From Macrothele yani (taxonomy: Eukaryota > Arthropoda > Arachnida > Araneae > Macrothelidae): a stretch of 64,000 bases of DNA. The stretch is taken from contig CM077011.1 of the NCBI GenBank assembly GCA_039090855.1, forward strand, positions 26,441,001 through 26,505,000, in the 5' to 3' direction. Below are positions 9,959 through 19,668 of the stretch, one piece after another (within the stretch, counting starts at the first letter, position 1; every line of letters starts with the position of its first letter). A program made the position numbers and the translations under genes. Under the pieces are notes generated by a model. The model made no database searches. It saw only the letters and a program-made list of their open reading frames with translations, and was not told the origin of the DNA.

Positions 9959-12080
9959 TTTACATACTTTCAGTTACTGAGTTTGATTTCCTTCTTGGTG
10001 TATCTGTAGCATTTTACGAGGACACCAGACAACCAAGAAAGAAGGTAGCAGTTTTTTGTTTTGTTTTTCTCTGTAATGGAAATCAGAGGGGCCCAGTAGG
10101 ATCTGTGTCGCAACCTACAAAGTAGAAGTACATTAACTGTCACTATTTCATGGCATTATGTCACTAGTTCTACGTCCTTAAAGTATTCAGCGAAGTTAAA
10201 TATTTGTAGAAGGCGTAGTACCATCGTTGTCAGTAGTTGTTGCTAAATATTGTTTCTGAAGAAATCGTTTTTCAGAAACAATTGTTCAAATTCCTTAGTT
10301 GCCTTATTTTAAATATGGCGATACGTATCGGGCCTAATGTACTCCCCTTGTTGTAGCTCTTGTTCTTGTCTAGATTCAGAATGCATCGGCGGTGTAAAGG
10401 TCCAAGACTTGATACATTCATTATACAGTGAAGTTGTGAAAACTTACATTGGTATTCCATGCAGAAAATTTCAAAATTTGATCAATCGGTGTTATCTATC
10501 TCCATCTGTTCTTGCTGTTCAGGCTCAATTTGTGCATTTGAAGTGGAAGGTTGTGCCTCTAGAGTAAAACTCGGGTGAAATGCATCCGGGCACCCGGACT
10601 TTTGACGTTCCCGGCATTCTCGTGATCTTTCGGTTGATGACTTAGTGGGCCTTTTCGGATTCCTCTTGTTCTTCTCTAGCTGTTTCTTTAACGTTCATCG
10701 TTCTTATAGTAATTTTCCCTGCATTTTCGCGGCATTTCTAAAATTTCGTCAGCACATTTTTTATCTAAAAAATAAATAAATTTTAAATCCACTTTATTTT
10801 GGTTTATCACATACGTCCGTTAGCTCTGAAGTCAGCTACGCTATATCGAGATCAGCGCTATCATTATTTATTCACTAGTTATCAACCTAAAAACGGCTTG
10901 CGGCGAAACAAAATCACGCGAAATTTAGCTTAATTTTATAACGCTTCTGCATCGAAGCGTTAAGGGGTGGAGGGTTGAAACTTGTATTGTTATAAATGGG
11001 ACTGTATAAATTATATAATGGTATATTATTTATTGCTCTACGATTATTAGTTTAGAACATATAAGCGTTCAAAGTGTGACTTGTTTGTATCCGTGTTCCC
11101 AATGTTACTTCCTACCCAGCGCGGAGGAAGGCGTAGTTCTACATCAAAAGTAGTTTGGTAAAAATAATAATAATTTCTGAAAAACATTCTGGCTGCATTT
11201 CTTGTCTTTTATAAGTCGACGTTTTTCATGTGACGCTGTAAGCTCCACAGTTCCCATTAAAACTCCTCCTTCTTTGTCATAGAAAGGAGATGAAAGATTA
11301 ATTCCACAGGAACACTCATTTATTAGATGTTACCATTAAATATTTCGTCCTACTCTACAAAATTAACAGTTCTTTTGGTACCACCACTTGCGATGGATTG
11401 ACAAGCCCTTATTGGATGCTTAAGCCTTTGCGTAAGAAAGTGTGAACATGCTCTTCACTCACGAAGTCGTATCCATGGAAATCTCCTACGTACTTCCCAA
11501 CACATGAAAACTGAACACTAAAGCCGATTGTTTCGACAAAACAGTTCATTTGCTTCATTCTTTAAATGCAAACATACGAAACGGACTACAATAAATGAGA
11601 GGAAAGTTTTTGGAGCTGGTTTTATACGAGATCGAACGATGTGTCACTTTGACACTACCCATTTTAATATTTCAGTGTCATTACTGAAAGAAAAGGTACC
11701 TTCAAAAATATCAAATAAGCTTGAATCAAAAAGACAGAGTCCACGAGAAGATCCCCACTAGGATCGAGAAGTCTGCTTTCAAATGATCCCAATCCTGCAT
11801 ATTTTGTCGTAAATCTAATTAGAAACTGGCCGTTGAAATCATCTTCCTATGTGTGGTAATATTTTGCTCTGAATCACTTTTTGTTGAACTGGACCTTTTT
11901 CGTATGAACTATCAGCATTCATTTCACTACCGAAGTTGTGAATACTTTATTTGAATTATCAAAACGAAGAAAAATTAATTGAAATATTTTATACAGATGT
12001 TGCTCCAAGTAAACGGTAATAAATCCTGGTGACAAAATTTGAAAATTTTCTTACGGAAAATTAGGGTGAAGTTGCAAAAA
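9959..12080. other. Upstream of the receptor gene; nothing recognised
   Basis: Short open frames (for example 10337-10567 and 11528-11761) have no recognisable domain. No TATA/Inr pair could be placed with confidence for the receptor gene that follows. Distant 5' exons or a promoter may lie here, but I cannot support a call. Confidence 0.4.
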
Positions 12081-13283
12081 ATGATCTTCTCGAAGGAAAG
12101 TAATTCTTTGACAGGCAAAAACCGTCTCTTATGCAAAAGAAAGGTTGATCCGATTTCAGGAGATATAACTCGTATATTTTTGCCTTTATTGGTGCTATTC
12201 TATATCTCTGGTATAAACACAACAACGAGCTTGCGCTTGAAACCAAAAAATGTGCTTATTAAGCATTTCATCTGTTTTCCCATTTTGGCAGGCAACATAA
12301 TGGTTATATATATGGTGTACACTAATACCTCCTTTATTTTCTTTAATATTTCTGGAATTGAAGTTCAGAATGTTGTAGCTTTTGTTTCTTTCCAAATCAT
12401 GTCATTGCTTATCAGATATGTAGCTTCATTTACGTGGACTACACTGGCATACCCGTTAATAGGAATTTCACAGTTTTACCGCTTCTTTGGAAGACATGCA
12501 CTAAACCGAACTAAACTTTTTGTGTATTTTGCCTGTTTGTGTTTTGTTTTACAGACATGTTTCTGGTTACTTTTACATATAAATATGGTTAACTCCCAAG
12601 AAGTTCAGAACTTTGTAGGATTTAATAACAGTCTGTTGCGACATTTTCGAGAGCCGACTCCATTCCTTGTGCAGTTACATAAGGCACTATACGCAATTTC
12701 CATTCTTTTCACCATACATGCTATTCCATCCCTTCTTGTGATCTACTACTCTGTTTGCTGCGTTTCTCTTTCAGGCGCTCTAAAATATTTTGACCAAAAG
12801 CTTCTCACAAATGTTGCAGTGGATCCACTCCATCTTCTAAAGCTTTATAACGACATAGCAGAAATGATTTCAGCTGCCGAGAAGGTGTTCAATAGAGTAA
12901 TGACACTCGTGTTTGTGTACATGACTGTGGTTTTATTTTGGAGCATATTCAACACCTTATTCAGAGACACAACGCTGCAGGAACAAAAGAATTATTGCAC
13001 TTTGGAAATATTCAAATACTCAACTCTTATTGCAGTTTTTTTAATGTCCGCCGGATCGGTTCATGATGCCAGCAACCGTGTGCATTCAACTTCCCAAAAA
13101 GTCGCTGCCCAGAAAACACTCAGTTCTGCAGTCATCTATTTCTGCTCATATATCAAGCAAAATGAAGCGGCTTTGACTCTGTGGAGAATGGTCACTCTGA
13201 GAAGGAATACAATCCTGGAGTTCGTGGGGATTATGATAACATATACTGTTCTCTTTGCTACAATTACAAAGGTAAATGCATAG
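12081..13283 (+). CDS. Gustatory-receptor-like seven-transmembrane protein (7tm_7 family)
   Basis: The predicted product is a plasma-membrane ligand-gated cation channel subunit of the arthropod gustatory receptor family. The first ATG gives 400 residues, normal for the family. The frame is open 14 codons further upstream but without an ATG. Hydrophobic segments lie at about residues 30-46, 62-84, 97-117, 143-165, 205-233, 275-300, 318-332 and 378-394. The last one, near ITYTVLFATI, resembles the conserved C-terminal TYhhhhhQF signature, although the QF is not kept. No frameshift or stop interrupts it. After TM7 the sequence reads ACAAAGGTAAATG, a good splice donor, so the final codons before the stop may be intronic and a short last exon may follow. 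Ligand unknown. It is surrounded by transposons and has no recognised paralogue in the window. Confidence 0.78.
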   Translation: MIFSKESNSLTGKNRLLCKRKVDPISGDITRIFLPLLVLFYISGINTTTSLRLKPKNVLIKHFICFPILAGNIMVIYMVYTNTSFIFFNISGIEVQNVVAFVSFQIMSLLIRYVASFTWTTLAYPLIGISQFYRFFGRHALNRTKLFVYFACLCFVLQTCFWLLLHINMVNSQEVQNFVGFNNSLLRHFREPTPFLVQLHKALYAISILFTIHAIPSLLVIYYSVCCVSLSGALKYFDQKLLTNVAVDPLHLLKLYNDIAEMISAAEKVFNRVMTLVFVYMTVVLFWSIFNTLFRDTTLQEQKNYCTLEIFKYSTLIAVFLMSAGSVHDASNRVHSTSQKVAAQKTLSSAVIYFCSYIKQNEAALTLWRMVTLRRNTILEFVGIMITYTVLFATITKVNA

Positions 13284-13438
13284 AAACGGAATTGAATACT
13301 GTGAAACAGTTTTTGAGACCACGTGATTCCAAGAAATTTAGATTGGAGAAGATACCTGTTCAAATTAAACACGTTTTCGAGGGTTTTTTTTTTTTTTTTT
13401 TGCAACGCAGTGAGAAGTGAAACCGCATTCTTGCGAAG

Positions 13439-14085
13439 TGTGACGTACTACAGCGGTGCAGCACGTCTCAAGACGAAAAATCTGAAAATCTGCAGCGATG
13501 CATTCTTTCCGTGTAGCTTTTTTTTTATTGAAGGTTTAACTACATCGTGAGTAACTCAATGGGCTATAAACAGTCGCCAGTCCCTAATTTGCGGCCACTG
13601 GTTCCAGGAAAGGGAGGAGCCAGTGCCGTAAGACAAGCAAAACATCCATGTCTCACCGGGATTCGAGCCCGGGCCCATCACGGACGAATGGTCAGAAGCC
13701 ATCGTTAGACCACTGCGCCACCGGAGAGGCGCAGCTTATTTGGGAGAGAAACTTATTCCGGACTGAGGAGGCGCGGTTTGAGTCTCTGTCATGGACAAAT
13801 TTGCGTTTTCGCATTGGTGTCCGGACGTAAAAATTATTGTACTGACCGTTGGGTTCTTCGAAAAATGTGTGATGTTCATTCCACACATCGTCTGGAATTA
13901 ATGAAAAATTCCTACTTCGCTTCAAATAAAAAAAAATTAAGAGGGAGATGATGCGTCGTACTACAGAGGTAAAGCACGTATCAAGACGACAAATATGTAG
14001 CGATATATTCCGTCCGTGTAGCTTAGTTGGGAGATCGCGGGTTCGATCCCCGCGACAGAAAAACTTATGTTTTCACCGAAGAATT
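13439..14085 (+). mobile_element. SINE B tandem pair, interrupted by SINE A
   Basis: A unit starts with GACGTACTACAGCGGTG and runs to CCGTGTAGCTT (13519), where SINE A interrupts it. It resumes at about 13730 (GCAGCTTATTTGGGAGAG) and continues through CACACATCGTCTGGAATTAATG. The unit then begins again at about 13955 (GTCGTACTACAGAGG) with a second tRNA-like head holding a B box (GGGTTCGATCCCCG) at 14038-14051. The tRNA-like part is preceded by about 75 bp of family-specific leader. Copies are head-to-tail rather than poly-A tailed. Confidence 0.75.
13518..13729 (-). mobile_element. SINE A nested in SINE B
   Basis: Minus-strand copy with T-run (poly-A) at 13518-13527, the SINE A body, and a tRNA-like head whose B box reads GATTCGAGCCCGG on the plus strand. 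GTAGCTT on the left and GCAGCTT on the right are probably its target duplication inside the older SINE B. Confidence 0.85.
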
Positions 14086-14317
14086 TGATGCTTACGATAT
14101 GTATTCTAATTTAGCTTTCACTTTTAGTTTCCTTCCCCACTGTTAGAAATCTGTGTAACGTTTTTGAGATTATTTGAATAAGTTCACACATTTTTTTGAA
14201 AAGTTCTGTGGGACATGGAAAAACTCTAGCCTTTGTGTAATAGTTTCGGAGTTTGGTGTAACATTCCACAATACCCGCAATTTATTCAATGCGCATGCAC
14301 AAATTTTTCTGAGGTTG

Positions 14318-14420
14318 TGTAACGTTTCAGAGTTCCGTGTAACGCTTCGGAGTTCCGTGTAACGTTTCGGAGTTTCGTGTAACGTTTCGGAGTTCCGTGT
14401 AACGTTTCGGAATTTGATTA
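14318..14420. repeat. 20-bp tandem repeat
   Basis: About five copies of GTGTAACGTTTCGGAGTTCC. Weaker copies extend from 14230 to 14485. Confidence 0.9.
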
Positions 14421-14485
14421 AATGTACATGCGTATTTTTCTAAGAATTGTGTAATGTTTTCAATATCGGTGTAATGTTTCGGAAT

Positions 14486-16224
14486 TTTATCGCTGTTCGC
14501 TTGCTGCGTGACATCTGTCTCAGATTTAGGGCATGCGCCGTGAAATTCTAAAGCTGTGTTTGCTTTGCTGGTATCGCAGCATGTTGTGGTTTGTGGCGAC
14601 GTGGATTCTGAACTACGTTGGATGTTGAAATCAAGGTTAATACTTTTTCTTTCGGTTAACAAAAGACAAATTAATTCATGTTATATACAAATGCGAAATG
14701 TCTCACCCTAGCTTTAGATGAATTGCGTTTCGTGTTCGAACAAAATTGCTAATCGTTAGGCCTAATGTATAAACGATCTCGCTAAGAGACTGTTTACTCG
14801 TGTCCTTTTTGTTTTCTAAAAATTAGGAAGCCTGAAACGTTTGAGTGTTACGGAATAAATGTCCGTTAAGTATACACTTTAAGATTAAAGCCGTGCCAAC
14901 TATAGTTCTCCCTTCCCTAACGAAAGCAAAAAATTTACAACTAAAGTTGTTTCGTAAGCTCGCACTGAATAAACAAACTAAGCAGGGGCAGCAAAACCAA
15001 TTTTGCTGTATTTTGCTAGCCTATTCAGGTACTTGAGCATTTTTTTTTTTATGGCTGACAGAAATTTATTTACTACAGCAGAAATTTCGTTGGCCGTACG
15101 AATCACTTTGCTGAAACAACCAAATGCTTTTGCTATGTCAGCCACACCAGCTGCCATAAAAAAAATGAGCAACTGCAGCAAACGTGTCTGTAATATTCAG
15201 CAAAATTCAAGATGATGGTAACAGCTGAAAACGCTAGTACCGCGAAGAAAGTTTGGCTAAATGTACTAATAATCGTCCATGAATTCCAGCATGATGGCGG
15301 TCTCATGGGCGGTCTGGTCTGTTGTTGTGGCAAAGAATATCTAGCTGGTTGTGGTGTGGTGCGTATGTCGTGCTCTCTAAAGAAATTTGAAAGAATAATT
15401 TGGAAGAAACCGACGACTTCATATGTGCATGGAAATGTCTGATATACGAGATCGACTGAACAACTGGGGTTTCGGGAACGACGTTATAGTACTTTGAAGG
15501 TAAGTCCGAAGTAAAAGTTTTTGGAAAGAATGCGATGTGTCCGTACAAGTTCTACACAAAAGAACAGTTGCTGCGTTAAGCGAACCTATTTGAAAAAAGA
15601 AAGAAAAATCTCATTCTCACTAAAACACAAGAAGTCGTGAAAGTGCTGACATTCGACATGAGAAAAGAAAAACTGTTCCCGTGAGAACCGAAAATAAAAA
15701 GATGTAGTTATGTGTTTTAGTGAGTACTGCGTATGTGATGTTGTTCCAAAAACCAATATAAAATTGGATAGCTTGTGTTTTTAACCTACATTGTTCTTAG
15801 ATGTTCAGTGTGATGTGATGTGAATATACTCATTTGATTAAAGGATTATCTATTTAAAGATGGTAAGTACTCTTTATGCTTTCAACCATTCGTTCTGTGA
15901 GTTCAAGAATTCTCTTTCGTTTGTTGAATCCGTCATTTGAGATCAACGCGCGAACCTTTTAGAATTTCTAACAAAAGTAAGGTATGGTGGCTACTGCCAG
16001 TTAGAAGTCACCGTATCGTCAAACACTGATCCCACCAGTTCAATTGAAAATGAGGTGGGCTCTACCACCATCTTGTTTAAAGTAGTGTTCATGTCACCCA
16101 ACTGCTTCACAGATTATTCGAATCGAAATTTCCTTCATACACTGTGTGATATGTGTGCAAAGAAGGAACATAAGTTCATGTCATCCAACTACATGCACCC
16201 CAGATGACTCAAATACAAATTTCC

Positions 16225-16226
<2 letters not shown>
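14486..16226. other. Unassigned; possible 5' exon at 15700-15860
   Basis: No coding domain was recognised. TATAAAA at 15757-15763 lies upstream of AAAGATGGTAAGT (about 15856-15868), where an ATG is followed at once by a strong splice-donor sequence. This could be a first exon ending in its start codon, but no downstream exon was found, so it stays a guess. Confidence 0.3.

Positions 16227-16258
<32 letters not shown>
16227..16258. repeat. (CA)n microsatellite
   Basis: About 16 uninterrupted CA dinucleotides just left of the hAT-like insertion. Confidence 0.95.
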
Positions 16259-16260
<2 letters not shown>

Positions 16261-16431
16261 TGTTATGAATGTGTTATGATATATGTGAGCAGGGCTGGCT
16301 GGACCATAGGGGCAACCGGGGCCCCGCACTTTACATAACAGAAACAAAATTGTTTTTGCTAGAATTCTCTATATTTATTGTTGTTGTTTTTTTAATTTTG
16401 GGGCACAAGACCCTCAAAAATTTATTTTTAA

Positions 16432-17099
16432 GTTTTGCAACCGTAGGTTGAAGAAGCGTATATGCTGCAGCTTTGTCCGTCTGCCTGTCTACCCGATAAC
16501 TCGCGTAAATATTATTCAATTTCAATTCAATTTTAGTATGTGGTAGGGGATAACCTGGGGACGAACCCTACTGAAAAAAATGCGAAATGGGGTCAAAGGT
16601 CAGAACATAGGAGCGGGATCCATTCCATCGCTCTTATGCGTCATAACTTACGTAAAAATGCTTCGATTACGACAAAAACTTTATCATGTTGTTTCGGAAG
16701 TAAACTGAACTGGTTATGCTGAATGTCATCGAAATGGGATGGCACAGGAGCGAGATTTATTCTACATCCATTATCCTGATAACTTGAGTAAAAATGCTTC
16801 TATCGCGACAAAACTTTAGTATGTTGGTCCAGAGATATACTGAACCAATTATTTTTAATATCATCGAAATGGGATCAAAGTTCATGGCCCATGAGAGATA
16901 TTTATTTCAAAGCCATTATCCTCATAACTTGAGTAATAACTTGAGTAAAAATGCTTCTATTGCGTCAAAACTTTAGTATGTTGTTCCGGAGGTATACTGA
17001 ACGAAGCAATAGTCAGGGTTGGGAGGAGAGTTTGTCTGCGCGCGACTTCTGGTATGTTGAAAAGCGTATCATAATCAATACATTGCATGATTTTACTAC
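16432..17099 (-). mobile_element. Family A element inside the hAT-like element
   Basis: Minus orientation. The right-end hairpin CAACC-GTA-GGTTG lies at 16438-16450, followed by a TCCGTCTGCCTGTC tract. Four to five core units come next, then the left-end 12-mer as GTTGAAAAGCGT (about 17056-17067) and the shared leader ending GATTTTACTAC. The 12-mer at the hairpin end has been lost, so this copy is probably immobile. Confidence 0.75.
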
Positions 17100-17679
17100 C
17101 CTGTTATATATATTTTTCAGTTTATAGCCCCCACCCTAAACTTATTTAAACCTTAAACTTTTCCATATTCATGAAATAAGAAATTATATTTCATCACATT
17201 TTGTGACTCCCTATTATATACTCAACAATTTGTGTGCAAACCTGGTACTGAAATTTTAAAAAATAAAAAGAACAATATCAAAGTTGTATCTGGGCTATAT
17301 ATGGAGGCCAATCGCTCTGTGACTTTAAAAACAGTGTTGCAAATAAAATTAAAAAATAAGGCAATTTTTATACATAAGCGCGTATAAGAGGTGAATAAAG
17401 TAATTAATTTACCAGTTATTCCACTTTCCATCAAAAATCAATCACTAAAACATGTACCAGGAAAATATATATATATATACAAATTTCTTTAAGAAGGATC
17501 GTTATTATTCAATACGCAAAAATGTTTACTATGGAAAACCTTTCGCTACACAGATTAGTTAAAGCTATCTTTTTTGTCATTTTGCAGGAAAGTTTTTATT
17601 AAGGTAATAAAGAAACCTAAACTTCCTCCTCTCCAGAAAGAAAGTCGTAGATTTCAGCACTGTTTATTCTCTTCCTCTC

Positions 17680-18155
17680 CTTTTGCCTGTCTGCCTGTCT
17701 GTCTGTCCGCCGTCTCTCTGTCTCTCTCTCACTCAATGTCTGTCTATCTGTCTGTTGTCTGTCTCTCTCTCTCTCTCTCTGTCTGTCTTTGTATCTCTCT
17801 CACTCTCTGTCTGTCTATCTATCTGTTTCTCACTCAATGTCTGTCTGTCTATCTATCTGTCTCTCACTCAATGTCTGTCTGTCTCTCTCTCATTCAATGT
17901 CTTTCTGTCTATCTCTCTGTCTTCCTCTCACTCTGTCTCTCGCTCAATGTCTGTCTGTCTCTCTCACTCTGTCTGTTTGTCTCTCTCACTCTCTGTCTAT
18001 CTGTCTCTCTCCCACTCAATGTCTGTCTGTCTCCCTCTCTCACTCTGTTTGTCGGCCTGTCTTTCTCGCTCACACTCCACCTGTCTGTCTCTGAAAAATG
18101 AAAATACACGAATTTTATCATAAAGAAACTGTTTACTCTCTCTCTCTCTCTGAAT
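17680..18155. repeat. CT-rich (TCTG/TCTC)n microsatellite array
   Basis: Roughly 450 bp of interspersed CTGT, CTCT and CACTCAATGT motifs, with a clean (CT)n at 18137-18151. Long open frames rich in Leu, Ser, Cys and Val run through all plus frames. They are composition artefacts, not genes. Confidence 0.95.
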
Positions 18156-18348
18156 TTTCAATCCATATGATGGTCTTTTTCTTAAGCTCACAATAATTTG
18201 AGATAATCATTTTCCTTTATGATAATTGTTGTCTATTTTCATTTTTCATACAATGATTTCATTAAACTATGAGATTCATATCATAGGGCCCTTTATATGA
18301 AATTTCGCCCTGGGCCCCGCAAAAGTTCAATCCGGCCCTATATGTGAG

Positions 18349-19640
18349 CCTGACTTGTGGTGTTCTTTAACAATCAGTAATAGCAGCAGTACACTCACTG
18401 AATAAAAAATGAAGCATACAGCTTCCATTTGAAAACTATTCCTTGGGTATTGGGATTTCAGTCATTCTGAAGTGCGGTGTGTGCAGTTTGATGCCAGAAG
18501 GTTCTGAACAGTGACTATATGAAGTGAGCATGCTACCATATAAATGAACTACTAACCTAAAATTATCAGGACATCTGTACGAGAAGAAATGTTCAGGGTC
18601 TAATAACTTGAAAAAAAGAAAGATTCTAATAAAAAAATGTAATGAACCCCAGATGTAGTATCTTGCTTGCTGAAATACAATGAAGTAGACTGAAGCATGG
18701 AACTGCTTTCTAAAGCGAATATTTTTATCTTTTATTACACTAGATATCAGCTATGTACAGGTTGTATATGCCTGAATAGTACAAAATAAGTGTGGTGTTA
18801 TTTTTTTCTGGCTTAACTGATTTTAATTAAACAAACTAGAACCGAGAATAGATCTTGTGTCTTTGAGCCTCCATTTTCTCTACGTTTAACAAGTACCTGA
18901 TCTTAAATTTGTGTGCATTCAAATTTGGATCACATTCTAAAGTGTTTATGCATCACATTTTAAAGTCTTCAGTGTTGACAAAAGCATCACTATCACAAGA
19001 AGGTGCTTCCTGTTTTCTGGCTTTAATGTTTGGGGGAAAAAGTAAACTAAAAATGACTTCCTATTCATGCAATGTCCGTCAGTATCACAATTAATATTTT
19101 TTTTTTTTTTTAGAATTCTTCTACTGAATATCCCTTCTCATCCAAACAGCTTATAGCTGTCCAGACAATAATTGACAGATGGTGTATCCAGCAATTTCAT
19201 AAAGTTTGTAGAAATTGTCTGTATGGAAACTGTTGAACTATATGTAATGTACCTTGGCCACTTTCCTTAGAAGGCAGACTGTGTAGTCAAATTCCATATT
19301 TATAGATACTTTTAGTACAGTGATATGCCCACTCCATCCTCTGATTTTGTTGGACTGCTCATGGAATTTTACAAACGGCTGGCATTGTAGAGTTCTATAA
19401 ATTTTTTGGGGTGCTGGCAAATTTTTTCATACAGCTGCTGAAAGCACTTCATTTGCTAGGGAAATGTTTTGTTTGTGTGTACGAAAAATTTAATTATTGT
19501 GGTATCCTAAAAAAGTTTATTTGTTAAAAAGATCCTAAAAAAATTATTTTTAATTTATTTTATTTTATTTTTATTTTTTTTTAATTTTGCAAACAATTTG
19601 ATAGAGTGAAGGATGTGTATACATATGGAGGGGGAGGGAT
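18349..19640. other. No recognisable feature
   Basis: AT-rich with poly-T and poly-A runs (19097-19111, 19550-19590). Small open frames lack any recognisable domain. Confidence 0.45.
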
Positions 19641-19668
19641 CGATCATATATCATCATCATCATCATTG

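Larger units (their letters stand above)
16282..18348. mobile_element. hAT-like non-autonomous element with 8-bp target duplication
   Basis: The element runs from CAGGGCTGGCTGG (16290) to CCGGCCCTA (18340). Its ends match the CAGGGCYGG terminus common in hAT elements, and GGGGCCCCGC subterminal motifs lie on both sides. TATGTGAG is duplicated exactly at 16282-16289 and 18341-18348, the 8 bp expected for hAT. No transposase is recognisable inside. It holds a reversed family A copy, a long CT-rich microsatellite and about 500 bp of AT-rich sequence. Confidence 0.85.

Noticed and set aside
17574..18123. Three overlapping plus-strand open frames of 100-175 codons rich in Leu, Ser, Cys and Val
   Set aside because: They are translations of the CT-rich microsatellite in each frame and have no independent coding evidence.
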